Below are positions 31,431 to 42,284 of a stretch of DNA of 64,000 nt, one piece after another (the stretch's first letter is position 1; each line of letters begins with the position of its first letter). The DNA is taken from the NCBI RefSeq assembly GCF_000143415.4, contig NW_003314277.1, positions 1,749,185-1,813,184 on the forward strand, written 5' to 3'. The notes under the pieces are model-generated. The model ran no database searches and was not told the DNA's origin. It saw nothing but the letters and a program-made list of their open reading frames with translations. A program made the translations under genes and the position numbers. Source of the DNA: Selaginella moellendorffii (taxonomy: Eukaryota; Streptophyta; Lycopodiopsida; Selaginellales; Selaginellaceae).

Positions 31431-32546
31431 CAATAAGTCAAGCAATAGAAGATAAACTCGAACCTGTATCAACCAACACGGAGAGAATAATATAAGACCT
31501 CTTGTTATAAAAACGAGTTTGGAAAGTAAACACTAGATGAACTGGTACTGAGTATCATCAAAAGAAAGATGGAGGAGTCACTGACTTATTCGCGCAAGGT
31601 CCCTCCATTACTCGTGCGACTCCTCATTTCCCGGATGCATCTCGGTGTCCAAAACTTCCACTGTAGCAGCACCAACAGGAGATTGCTGACGCTAAGGTTT
31701 CCACCCAGGAAATGGAAGTCGCCAATCTGGAAAACACCAACAACGTCAATAAGTATAACCAACTTTATCACACACCCAACAGCGAATATCACAGCCACAG
31801 CCATGACTACGTCCTTGCCCTTGTCCTTGGACTCGAGCAGCAATAGTATCAACCTCCATTGGAACAAGACCATCACCCATAGAAAGTGGAGCTGAAGGAT
31901 GTGCAGTGAGAAGTGGAAGAGGCGATGTCTCATAATATTGTGCCAAGCAAAGAGTATCGTCAAGGGTGGCGAGAGCAAGTGCATGCACAAGTCTGACAAG
32001 ATCTTAACAAAGTGCTGGCCACAACATTCCTAGCTTGATCCGCTTTGATATATTTGGCTTCGCACGAAGCAAAAGACTTCAGAAAAAAATGCCAAATTGC
32101 ATCACCAACTCAAATGGCCCTTGGCGAAGATGATGCAATTGTTGGAAGGCATAATCACAATCATTGGCATGTCTAAAGGTGCGTTTGAAGACATCCGGGA
32201 GAACACTCCAATCCCCACGGGTGGCTGCACTCAAACCATTGTACCACTACAATGCCATCCCTTGGAGACACGTAGGAAACTCATGCAAACGTCAAGTATC
32301 ATCTCAAGAATGATATGTAGCAATCACCATGAAGTGATTGAACCAATGATACATATCATCCCTAGGATTCCAGCGAAAAAACTCCGGCCAAATGCAAGGA
32401 TTGGCACCAAGAGCAGGAGGAGTTGTACCACGTGTTGTGAACGCTGCCATCAACTGAGTTTGGTTATTCAATTGCAAGTGCGTAGCATCAAGCAATTATA
32501 CCAATTGTTGCTCCAGAGTCAAAGGAGGAGATTGCTGATCTGCCAT
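31431..32546 (-). pseudogene. Gag, degenerate zinc knuckle and protease of element A
   Basis: Gag begins MADQQSPPLTLEQQLV near 32546 and continues with MDAFxx-like capsid text (NPCIWPEFFRWNPRDDMYHW). Near 31760-31800 a knuckle-like CWVCDKVGY has lost its terminal His-Cys. Near 31431-31488 a protease motif reads VLVDTGSSLSSIA. Frameshifts separate these parts. Confidence 0.7.
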
Positions 32547-32700
32547 GAAAATGAACAAAAAAAAAGAGTAAAAGAAGAGAAATGACAAAAAGCTAGAAGG
32601 AAATGGTAGATCTAGATAATGCAAAAAGTTAGATCTAAACCAAAATCCCAAATCCAAGCACTCCTCAGGGACAATCAAAGGTTCCCCTCATCTCCACCAA

Positions 32701-32867
32701 TGTGAGTGCTTAGAATATGGAAAGGGAATGTGCATCCCAATTAGCCCAAAAACCCTACCTTATATACAGGAGCAAGTGGTCCAGATTAAAACCAATTTGA
32801 TGGCTACCAAAATCCCACTACGCTAATATTAGTATATGGCATTGTAGCCATACACTTGGCCCTCACA
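32701..32867 (-). repeat. LTR of element A (5' LTR by element orientation)
   Basis: On the plus strand it runs from TGTGAGTGCTTAG to GGCCCTCACA, so both ends carry TG/CA termini. It pairs with 28768-28932. It is followed inward by TTGGTGGAGATGAGG, which is also found after the LTR of element B. Confidence 0.85.
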
Positions 32868-33075
32868 ATATGAAAATAATATTAATATATATAAATTTTG
32901 TTAAAAAAAGTGTAAATAATTGAGTAAAATATTTCTATTCTACTGTTAAAATATTTTAAGGCATAACCAAATATTTGAGGAATTCCATTATTCCATTTTT
33001 ACAATTTAAAAACTATATTTAAACATTATGATAAAAAAGTATCTGACAATAAAATAATATATTTATAATACATAT
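32868..33075. other. AT-rich spacer between two head-to-head elements
   Basis: About 208 bp of very AT-rich DNA lie between the 5' ends of elements A and B. No gene or motif is recognised. Confidence 0.5.
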
Positions 33076-33232
33076 TGTGAAGTTGAAATGTATGGGTATA
33101 ATGCTGTATACTATTATTAACGTAGTGGGATTTTAAATTGGTTGTAATCTAGATCACTAGGGTTTTTGGGCTAATTGATATATATATTTCTATATTTTAT
33201 TTCTATATCTCATATATTCACATTAGTGAAGA
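33076..33232 (+). repeat. 5' LTR relic of element B
   Basis: It aligns to the reverse complement of the element A LTRs (TGTATGG, GTAGTGGGATTTT, GGGTTTTTGGGCTAATTG), with many transitions. Confidence 0.7.
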
Positions 33233-33335
33233 TGAGGGGTAGCTTTAATTGTCCCTAACGAGTGCTTGGATTTAGGATTTTGGTTTAGATCTAACTTTTA
33301 CATTATCTAAATCTCACCCTTTTTTATAATTTTTC

Positions 33336-33901
33336 NNNNNNNNNNNNNNNNNNNNNNNNNNNNNNNNNNNNNNNNNNNNNNNNNNNNNNNNNNNNNNNNN
33401 NNNNNNNNNNNNNNNNNNNNNNNNNNNNNNNNNNNNNNNNNNNNNNNNNNNNNNNNNNNNNNNNNNNNNNNNNNNNNNNNNNNNNNNNNNNNNNNNNNNN
33501 NNNNNNNNNNNNNNNNNNNNNNNNNNNNNNNNNNNNNNNNNNNNNNNNNNNNNNNNNNNNNNNNNNNNNNNNNNNNNNNNNNNNNNNNNNNNNNNNNNNN
33601 NNNNNNNNNNNNNNNNNNNNNNNNNNNNNNNNNNNNNNNNNNNNNNNNNNNNNNNNNNNNNNNNNNNNNNNNNNNNNNNNNNNNNNNNNNNNNNNNNNNN
33701 NNNNNNNNNNNNNNNNNNNNNNNNNNNNNNNNNNNNNNNNNNNNNNNNNNNNNNNNNNNNNNNNNNNNNNNNNNNNNNNNNNNNNNNNNNNNNNNNNNNN
33801 NNNNNNNNNNNNNNNNNNNNNNNNNNNNNNNNNNNNNNNNNNNNNNNNNNNNNNNNNNNNNNNNNNNNNNNNNNNNNNNNNNNNNNNNNNNNNNNNNNNN
33901 N
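33336..33901. other. Assembly gap (566 N)
   Basis: This is a run of undetermined bases inside element B. Any reading frame through it is artefactual. Confidence 1.
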
Positions 33902-34364
33902 TTATGGCAATGGCCATATACAAGCATGTGCACGGGATAAGGTAAACTTAGTGGTGCATGTGGGAATTTCAAACTTGAGTTATAGTTATTATGGGTGGTG
34001 CCAAGTTAAATTTTTGACCTTATCCTTGGTATGAATTGATTGCAACACAATTATACCAAATGTGACTTTGAACTTTTATTTCATATTTCTTTATATTTCT
34101 TCCATTCCTCTCACTTTTATTCCTTTTTTTCCTTTTGTGTCTACTTTTATTTCCATTACTTTTGTCCCCTCTTACTTCCTTCTATATTTTTGTCTTGTTC
34201 CTTTATTCCCTCTAGATTGCAACACGTCATTTTATTCTAATTGGGGATGCTCGTTCAATCATGGTTCTTGTTCGTCTTTAATCATTAAAAGAGATCAAAA
34301 TTTTATATACAAATATCAAAAAAATGTTGGAAAATGGTGTTATTCAAAGTCCTTAGGCTGATAG

Positions 34365-36840
34365 GTGTTTTTGCATCGACTATTACAAAGTGACAATCCT
34401 AGATATGTACCCTTTTCCTCACACTGCTAATGTTCTAGATCGTCTGGGAAGAAGTCATCAATTCACCAAATTAAATCTTGCTTTTAGGTGTTAACAAGTG
34501 TTGATGGCTAAGGAAAATATTCCCAAGATTGCTTTATATATACAATTTGGTTTGTAAGAGTTTTTGGTGATATCGTTTGGTTTGAACAATGCTCCAGTGA
34601 CTTTCCAGCAAATGATGAATGAGGTTCTTTGTGATATGCTAGAGGTGACTGCTGACTTCACTAATGATGTCTTAATCCACTCAAAAAGGATATAAAAGGA
34701 ACAAGTTCATGACATTCGTAAGATGTTAGATCAATTATGAGAAGGTAGTTTAAAGCTGAAGCGATCAAAGTGTGTATTTGGGTTCAAAAACACCATTTAT
34801 CTTGGGTACTATATTTTTTGTGAAGGTTTGCAATTTGATCTTAATAAACTTGTGGCTATTCTCAAATTCCCTACTCCAAAGTGTATGAATAATGTATAAT
34901 GCTTCTTAGGCAAGGTGCAATATCTCAGTTATTTTATTAATCATCTTTCTGATCGTACTGCACTATTGAAAGCATTATTAAAGTTGTTAACATTGTCCTT
35001 CATTTGGTCCATGGACTATGAGCAAGCGTTTACAGATCTTAAAGAGTTGTTCACGATTCCTTTAGTTTTGGTGTATCCTAACTACACTCGACCTTTCATT
35101 TTGCTCATGAATACTTCTGATATTAATATTAAAGGCATGTTGATGCAAAAGAGCCCAAATGTGTCTAATCTATGCCATCCTATTGCATATATCAATCATA
35201 CATTATAACTAATAAAAGTGAACTACTTCACTACAAAGAAGGAGTGTTTAATAATAATTTGGGGTTTTTGAGAAACTTCATGCATATCTACATGGTTTTC
35301 AGACTTTACTAGAGAATGATTATATTGCAGTTACTTCATTATTGAAGCATAAGGACTTGGTTGGTTATATTGCTTAGTGGGCTTTTAAGTTTCAAATATA
35401 TGATTTTGATATTGTTTATTGCCTGGGGAGTTCTATAGCTAATGTTAATGCCTTTTTTCGAGTTCCTTTTCCTTTTTCACTCTTTTATTATATTTTTAAC
35501 AAGTATGTTGTTCTAGCATCTGTGGATTTTTTGGACAAAGATTTCATATTATTCATAGTTGTTGTACTTAATATTCAATGTCCATAAAGTGCAAAGCAAA
35601 ATTTACCTTCTTTTAATAAGGTTCGTGATGTTCAAAAGGTTGAGCTATCAATTTAAAGGCTTTGGGATGGGTTTGAGAATCCTGCATCACTTGCTGATGA
35701 GTTACAATTTTAACTTTTACATTCTCAATATCATTTTGAGGACGATCTTCTTTATTATGTGAGGACTAATCCTGATGAGAATTTATAGTGGTGCCTTCTA
35801 TATTTATTCCATGCTTTCTCCATGCGTACTATAATTTTCCTATTTTAGGTGGGTATATGGGACATCATTGTGTGACTATGAAGTTGTGGAAGTCTTTCTA
35901 TTAATCAAAGATGCAACATGATGTTATCTAATATATGCGTAGTTACATTTAGTGCCAAGCTTGTAATATTCCCCCTTGTGTTGCAAAAGGACAATTGGAG
36001 TCAATTGCAATTTCCCATCCATTTGAGTTAGTGGTGTTTGATCTAATAGGGTATTTTTCACAGTTGACTACTGGCAATAAGTATGTCATTATTGCTTTTA
36101 ACTATTTGACTCATTTGGTGGAAGTCAATGCTCTTGTTAATGTGTCTGCAATTGTTATTGGATACTTCCTCCTCTATCAAGTGGTATTTTAACATTTCTA
36201 TCCAAAGTGAATTCTTTCAGATAATGGTCCCACATTTATGGTTGAAGCATTTTATATTTTAACATCTCGATTGGGGATATGTCACACTTTCACAAATGCT
36301 TATTATCCACAATCAAATGATTTGGTGGAATGACTCGTTCGGACTTTCAAAGGCATGATTAAAAAGTACGTGAATTTTTAGCATTTGGATTGGAATGGTT
36401 ATTTGCCATCTTTTTTATATGTGTATATTATAGGGGTATAGAGTTAACTCCGATATGGTTATAATCTGATACTACTAATGAGTTGAGTTTATCTTCATGA
36501 TTGCCACAAGTTGCCGATGCTAGGTCTTGGGATCAGTATTTGATAAGTATTCCTCCACTAGTTTGAGCAGAGTTTGTTGAACATTTGAGCTGCATATAAG
36601 TAGAACAACAATGGCACTAAAACTTTTATTATTATCCACCTGCAAAGTATAAAGTGAATGACTTGGTGTTAGTTTATTTTCCCAATCTTATGGTACATGG
36701 TTTTTCTAAGGGGATCCTTGCTTAGTGGAAGTAGCCATATTAAATATTGCAACAAGTTAGATCACAAATTTATGAGGTTTAGTATGACATCCAGCAAGCC
36801 AATCCTCTAGAAATTATGCATGTGCAATAATTAAAACGCT
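34365..36840 (+). pseudogene. Pol relic of element B
   Basis: RT text (DRLGRSHQFTKLN, then the QQMMNEVLCDML block) is followed by an RNase H relic (NHLSDRTALLKALLKLLTLS; PNYTRPFILLMNTSD). An integrase relic follows (SIAISHPFELVVFDLIGYF; TTGNKYVIIAFNYLTHLVEV). Stops and frameshifts are frequent. The equivalent parts of element A are clearly alignable. Confidence 0.75.
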
Positions 36841-36902
36841 TCATAGAAAGAGGATTATAAACAGTTAATACCACTTATAAATCAACTAATGCCTTCTCAT
36901 AA

Positions 36903-37069
36903 TGTTCTTTTATATCCCGGCTACAATGCCATATATTAGTATAGTGGGATTTTCATAACCATCAGATTGATTTCAATCCGGAGCACTCGCTCTTATATAT
37001 AATCTAAAGTTTTTTAACTAATTGATATATACATTTCTGTATTCCATTTCCATATTTCATGCACTCACA
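36903..37069 (+). repeat. 3' LTR relic of element B
   Basis: It contains GGCTACAATGCCATATATTA, GTGGGATTTT and ends in GCACTCACA, matching the other three LTRs of this family. Confidence 0.75.
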
Positions 37070-37910
37070 ATTAAGTTTTTCATAGATATTAAAAGTTATA
37101 TTTGATGAAAGCTCAAAAGCCTTTTTATATTTATATTTGTCAGAATGATGAGATGGGTGTTTCTGGAGTAGAAGCACCTTATAAATAATTTTCACTCATC
37201 AAGCAAGTTAAATTTAAATGAAAATTTTATACATGTAGATAGAAAATTAATTTATAGTTTCTAAATGAAACTTGGTATTAAATGAGCTTACTCTGTATTT
37301 ATTTTAAAATATAAAAATTTGATGTATGGCAAATACATAATACAATGGTATAACAAAGTGATAAAAAATAGCAAAAATGAAATTAAAATAAAAATATTCT
37401 AATACTTTTCTATTTTATTTTTTCGAGGATAAAAAATATTTTTAATTGTAAAATTTTATTTTTTGCTAAAAAGTAGTTGGTCATGAATAAACTTTAAAAG
37501 TTTTGATTAATTTACTCATGTTTTTGTACCAGTGTATCATGTATTTGCTGTACAGTAATTGAAAATACTATCTTAATAACTACCTATAAAGTTTTTCACA
37601 GAATATTCTTTTAAATTTTCTTGCAATAAGTTTTTCCTTTTTTAAGTTAAATCATAATTTTGGAGAAAGTGTCACAACTTATTTGAAACCAATATTCTTA
37701 TGGGGGGCAGAGGAGAAGGCGAAGAGGATTTCAGCCGCTAGACACCTATTTGAACCTTTGAGTCTCATGCTCCTTGTTGGTGGGAGGGGGGACAGAATGA
37801 ATTATACTTATGGGATCTTTGAAAGAGAAGCTATGAAACGTGAAGAGAATAAATTAGTGGCGAGCCAGCAGCGGAGATAGGAACTAATGTCCTATTCATT
37901 ATATTATAAA
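37070..37910. other. AT-rich intergenic region
   Basis: There is no convincing gene. A 65-codon frame at 37683-37880 (+) has no recognisable features. The segment separates element B from the purine permease gene and probably holds that gene's terminator. Confidence 0.4.
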
Positions 37911-39064
37911 TCATAGTGAGTCATTTTCATTTTGCTTGTGTTGCTGTGCTGCTTCTTCCACAAACCCTCCATACACGTAGGATCCAAAGCTCCAAATCGT
38001 AAGAAGGATTGACATTACCTTAAAGCCGCTCATGTTGTCCCCAAAAGACAGCACCGCCGCCACCGCTGTCAATGGAACTCTAGCCGCATTCAGAACTCCA
38101 GCAAACAAAGCCGACGTCAAGTAGAGCACTGCCACCCCGGCAAGAACCCCCAGCTGATTACTCACCGAAGCCCAAACGAGCACCATATAGTAAGCCACGG
38201 GGCCATGCTTGAACGCCTGGGACTCGCCACCCATGTCTCCAAAGTCACCACTGGCGATCACTCCCACCACCGTGAACAGGCACGCAAATATCGAGGTGAC
38301 CACCTGGAGCTCGAGCACCAAGTGCACAGCGGACCCAACCTTCCTGTCCAGGAGCTTGACAAAGACGAGCTCCGAGAGAACAAAGATGAGGCCGTGGAGC
38401 GCTGATCCAGCAACGTCGAGCACGAAGCCGATGAGGTACTGCCTGCTCGTCGTCCCTGGCGGCCTGTCGGAGCTCGAGTCGAGGCCGAGGATGACGGCCC
38501 CGGCCGTCATGATCGCGATGGAGTTGACGCTGGACGCATTGAGCTTCTTGTGGACGAGCAGCCACGCAAAGATGGCGGTGAAGGCGAGCGAGCTGGAGGC
38601 CAGCAGCGTGGACGTGGATGCCGGCAAGTAAGCGTAGCTCCAGGCGAACATGAAGTTATCGGCGGCGCTGAGGAAGCCAATTACCGCGTAGGCGAGGAGG
38701 AGCGTCCAGGTCGGGCGTGTTGGGGCGATGCCGCGGACTGGATAGACGAGCAAGAGGATGATAGCCGGGAGAGGCCACCCGGCTGATCCCACCCATGTAA
38801 GGAGCCAGCGATGGGAGCCGCCATTGACGTAGTAGAGCCGGAAGAGGATGCTCGACACCGGGAAAGCGACGAGCATTGTGAGCGTGCTTAGCACGAGTAG
38901 GATCCAGAAGCTCGCGGACATTCTCGAGTAGACGGCCCATAGCGCGGAGAATTTTGATTGTACTGCTGCGCGGCTGCTGCCACCTAGATGGATGCAAATC
39001 CAAGCAAAGCTAGGCTTTATGGAAAGAGTTAGAGGAGCTACTTACCATCCTCGTGTTCCGCCAT
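37911..39064 (-). CDS. Purine permease (PUP) family transporter
   Basis: Two exons (39046-39064 and 37911-38983) give 363 residues. The 19-nt first exon encodes MAEHEDG, and the junction is GT-AG with matching phase. About ten hydrophobic segments are visible. Family signatures are FPVSSILFRLYYVNGGSHRW near the start, FSAADN-type text (GFLSAADNFMFAWSYAYLPA), STSTLLASSSLAFTAIFAWL, and the central SSSDRPPGTTSRQYLIGFVL. PUPs belong to the drug/metabolite transporter superfamily and move adenine, cytokinins or related bases across the plasma membrane or tonoplast. The substrate is unknown here. The gene is GC-rich and intact although retrotransposons surround it. Starting only at 38921 would lose the conserved short lead-in SALWAVYSR, so the two-exon model is preferred. 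Confidence 0.92.
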
Positions 39065-39394
39065 AGCCAACAAACACTTCTTTAGGCCTGTCATTCTCCT
39101 TGCGAGCGAATATACCTGGTAGAGTTTGGGACTTGTCCCAATGATGCATTTGCAGTAACATAGAGCATAGAGCGAAAGTTTCTACTTCAGGTGCTACTTA
39201 ACAATATACCTTTTTGCGATCGGAATGTTCCACCAGAAAACATCTCAATCTTCCATCTTGTAAAAGACTCCCAAGACGTCCGCTGCGCGCCCGCACTTTC
39301 CATACATTTCTCCATGACAAGGAACCTAAATGCCGCTGCCATACTTATTTTGGAAGAGGGGAATATCATTCACCACATTCTCATACGATTGTTT
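39065..39394. other. Intergenic region between PUP and MLO-like genes
   Basis: This short region holds the PUP promoter and leader and the 3' flank of the MLO-like gene. It also contains the PPR relic listed separately. Confidence 0.4.
39217..39313 (-). pseudogene. PPR repeat relic
   Basis: In one minus-strand frame the sequence reads EMYGKCGRAADVLGVFYKM, then a stop, then DVFWWNIPIA. This is the canonical PLS-type PPR core (MYGKCG, VF.KM, DVFSWN). No start, no continuing repeats and one internal stop indicate a fragment left by a lost or retroposed PPR gene. Confidence 0.6.
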
Positions 39395-41324
39395 TCAAAA
39401 GCTGTGCCGCATCGAGTGATGGATTTTCTTGCGCGTCAAACGTTTTGAGTTACACATCCGCGAGAGTAAGTCCTTGCTGCGATCATCACACATCATCTGT
39501 AATGTAAGAAAAAGATGGTTTTCAAAATCGTTTATTTGGAACATGAGTACTGTTCTAACCAGCTGCGAGACAAGCGTGTAGAGTGGTAGTGTGTTATAGC
39601 TGCAAAGAACTTGGACAAAGATCCTGAAAGCTGAGCAAGTTAAATATTTAAAGAAGATAAATTACTTTACCCGATAACAACATGAACTATCACCGCTATT
39701 TTGTTGTCTAAAAGACATGAATCGATCCCAAACTCTAGCTATAAAACAAATAAAAATATAAAAGAAGAATAGGTGACGACGACATTACCCAGATCCAGAA
39801 AAATAAAGTCAAGCCAAACGAGTTCTGCATGTCCACAGTTTTTCCTCAGTTTTTTTTCATTTTATTCCAAAATACCTGGAAGATAATGAAATGAAAGACG
39901 TAAAGGAAGGACTGGGACTTCGGTTGCATTTCCTCGTTGAACTTAGCATTACGTAATTCAAGCTGGAGTTTAGTGCCCATGATCAAAAGAAGCTGCATTT
40001 CAACGAATTAGCTAGCAAATTAGTATAGAAGTCACGCTTAACTCCCAATGGTATGAATGCCATCCACACGAACGTGTGCCACCCTGAACAAATACTATGA
40101 GAAAATTGTATTGCAACATGCAAATGGGGCTTACCATTGATGTTTAGAAGGAGAAACAAGATTACACAAATCCAAAAATAGGCACTGCCATCGATTACGA
40201 GAGTGAGAACCAAAATCAAACACAGCGATTTCTAAGAACCTGATTCCAATGACCGTTCGAAAGTCATCACCCAGTACCATGCATAAGTACTTGTGAAAAT
40301 TGAACTGCGGGATCAATCCATGTTTCTAAAAGTTAAAAACGCGTTAGATCTTCTGGAGAGTGTTATATTTGAAGCTTTGCAATACTCGGATGAAAGCTTG
40401 ACGGATGGCTTGGTAGTCTGACTTAGTCACAGAGATTCCAAGTTGCTGGAAGCAACAAACCTGTAAGCTTGGGACAAATGAGAATTCTTTGATAAAGTTC
40501 TGAACAGAAACCCACAGTGACGGCAGTCATGGTTGAGAAACACAGGTGGCTTAGGGAAGCTGGAGGTGATGTCTCACTTGTGTCATCACTGCATTTGCTA
40601 AGTTCTTTCTCCCACTTCCACCATGACCACATCTGATAGACATACTTGGAAGAACAAAAATAAAACCCAAGTTTTTACCTTTGCTCTACTTAGTAGCAGG
40701 GTCAAGCAACAGCACGAGAGATGAAGAGCTCCCAAAAGGAATATCAAAATGTGAAGGTAATGGATATCTTCGCTCTCGATCAGTGTAACTTTGCCCTGCG
40801 AAAAGACAGCACCAAAAGTAGAAAAACCAAAGTAACCAAATGGGACTTTATGTATATACGAACATTTCTTTCGCAAGTGTTCTTCGAACGGCTGTGTCTT
40901 CTATAGCTTTCACGGCATGGAGTGATGCGCGCACTGACCCCAAGAGTCGATGAGACACAAAAGAGTTCCCCCAGCAATTGGAAAGCTCCGAGAAGAAGCG
41001 AGATGGAGCCAAGCAGCATTAACTCTATCGATTGATATAAGTTAGAAACTTACTAGACAATAGACAATGCCATTTACCTTCTTTCAATCCTTGCAATGCA
41101 GCATCTACTTGGATCCATTTGCGTCGCTTGAACCACTGGAAAACAAATCATGGAATTTATATGGCATTGTGTTATTACCTCCAAGAGAGCTTTAGACCGG
41201 CTTTAGAGCAAACCATGGTAGTAAAATGGACCACATTCTTGATGGCGAGGGCCAGAAGAACAATGACAGAGCACACAGCGGCAATGGCCCAAGTTGGAGC
41301 GTCCTGAATCCTCAAAGCTTGCAT
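39395..41324 (-). CDS. MLO-like seven-transmembrane protein, short C terminus
   Basis: Fourteen exons join in one 411-residue frame: 41214-41324, 41078-41135, 40939-41024, 40679-40891, 40461-40632, 40386-40417, 40240-40325, 40135-40184, 40043-40083, 39876-39992, 39789-39824, 39671-39738, 39560-39623, 39395-39496. MLO hallmarks appear in order: PTWAIAAVCSVIVLLALAIK (TM1), ELMLLGSISLLLGAFQ, GKVTLIESEDIHYLHILIFL, WSWWKWEKE, DYQAIRQAFI, FNFHKYLCMVLGDDFRTVIG, LFLLLNINGWHTFVWMAFIP, LLIMGTKLQLEL, FHFIIFQNSFGLTLFFWIW, VQVLCSYNTLPLYTLVSQL. MLO proteins are plasma-membrane calcium-linked proteins acting in powdery-mildew susceptibility, root and pollen responses. The usual long calmodulin-binding tail is replaced by about 33 basic residues. 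Exon 4 may contain a further in-frame 51-nt intron (GTCCCA to TCGCAG). Confidence 0.85.
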
Positions 41325-41674
41325 TGGAACCAATCACACTTTTGGGGGAATTCGTAAAGAGAGCAAGAGAGCTTTGCCTTTTACTCTTCGTAAGAAAGGG
41401 AGTGAGAGTAGCAAAGCAAGAGATGCCCACTAGACGGCTGCGGCCTATGGAAAGGAGACATAGAGTCGAGCACATTTAAGCGGCATCCATTTTCTTTTCT
41501 TACTTTCTCGCAAGTCTCTTTCATCTGGCTCCGACTTGGCACTTTGGAACAATCAAACAAATCTTTAGTGTAGTTCAAAACCAAACACGGAGATTGGTGG
41601 AGTCCACAACTTCTGAGGAAGATCTTACGCAAGGCCGCTGGAGTTTCGTAGACAAGTTTACGGAGTTCCTGCTT
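41325..41674. other. MLO-like gene upstream region
   Basis: About 350 bp with a Ser/Leu-rich leader-like stretch and no recognised coding features. It should contain the promoter of the MLO-like gene. Confidence 0.35.
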
Positions 41675-42284
41675 TGATTGGCAAGTTAAATTTGAGTGAG
41701 GACTATTTCAGGAAACTTGGAGAGACGTTTCGCAAGATTATATTATGACCTAGATTCTGGTTGGGAGTTATAGAACTCCACATTAATTTGCAATTCAGTA
41801 GTAACAATGGAAATTTACTTGAATTATTTTGAATACTCAGTAAATATATACATTAAAGTTACACTCAAACCTTATATTAATATGCTACACTCAGCAATAA
41901 CACCAGGATTACATAAATGTTTTACATAAATAAAGTTTATATTACAGATTGATATGATATGGGTTTGATGAATTGATTGTTTTGGTGTACAATTGTCAAA
42001 AGTAGAAGAATACTCTAAAATATACTTAGATATTCTAAAAGTATTCATTAAATAAAATCTTTGTTACAATAGGACTCACCACCAAATGAAAAGTTATTTA
42101 TTGTAAAATTTTACCAAAAGCATATCCAAAAGCATACATAATGAATATAAACAAACATATATTTGAGTGAGCTATGCATTTCATGTAGATAGGGTTTAGA
42201 ACCTTGCTTCATAGTGGGATATTGACATCTCTCCAAGTTTCTTAAAATAGTCCTCACTCTTCAAATTTAAATTGCCAATCAAAA
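41675..42284. repeat. Element with terminal inverted repeats of about 60 bp
   Basis: The sequence TTTGATTGGCAAGTTAAATT through GGAAACTTGGAGAG (about 41674-41733) recurs in reverse complement at about 42223-42284. It flanks about 490 bp of AT-rich DNA without coding capacity. The form suggests a non-autonomous inverted-repeat element or an inverted duplication. No target duplication is evident. Confidence 0.55.

Larger units (their letters stand above)
28768..32867 (-). mobile_element. Ty3/gypsy LTR retrotransposon A, decayed, short LTRs
   Basis: This element of about 4.1 kb lies on the minus strand between two LTRs of about 165 bp. Read from 32867 downward, the order is LTR, gag (ATG near 32546), a degenerate zinc knuckle, protease, reverse transcriptase, RNase H, integrase, a purine-rich tract (AAGAGGAGGGGATAA, near 28931-28946) and LTR. 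The protease-RT-RNase H-integrase order places it in Ty3/gypsy. Frameshifts and stops break every region, and the first half of the RT domain is deleted. Flanking sequences (AACAT before, ATATG after) do not form a clear 5-bp target duplication. It is probably not autonomous. Confidence 0.85.
33076..37069 (+). mobile_element. Ty3/gypsy LTR retrotransposon B, same family as A, strongly decayed
   Basis: This element lies on the plus strand with LTR relics at about 33076-33232 and 36903-37069. The leader after the first LTR matches that of element A (GATGAGGGG, GAGTGCTTGGAT, TTTAGATCTAACTTTT). The RT region around 34371-34910 includes CCTTTTCCTCACACTGCTAA and the TTTCCAGCAAATGATGAATG junction that is rearranged in A. 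RNase H (34915-35260), integrase (about 35780-36400) and a tail (36640-36720) follow. Nearly every domain carries several stops. It is more AT-rich than A, suggesting greater age. A sequencing gap hides gag. Confidence 0.8.

Noticed and set aside
28768-32867. 5-bp target-site duplication around element A
   Set aside because: The flanks AACAT and ATATG do not match, so no duplication can be claimed.
33307-33972. Frames composed mostly of X
   Set aside because: They are produced by the 566-N assembly gap and carry no information.
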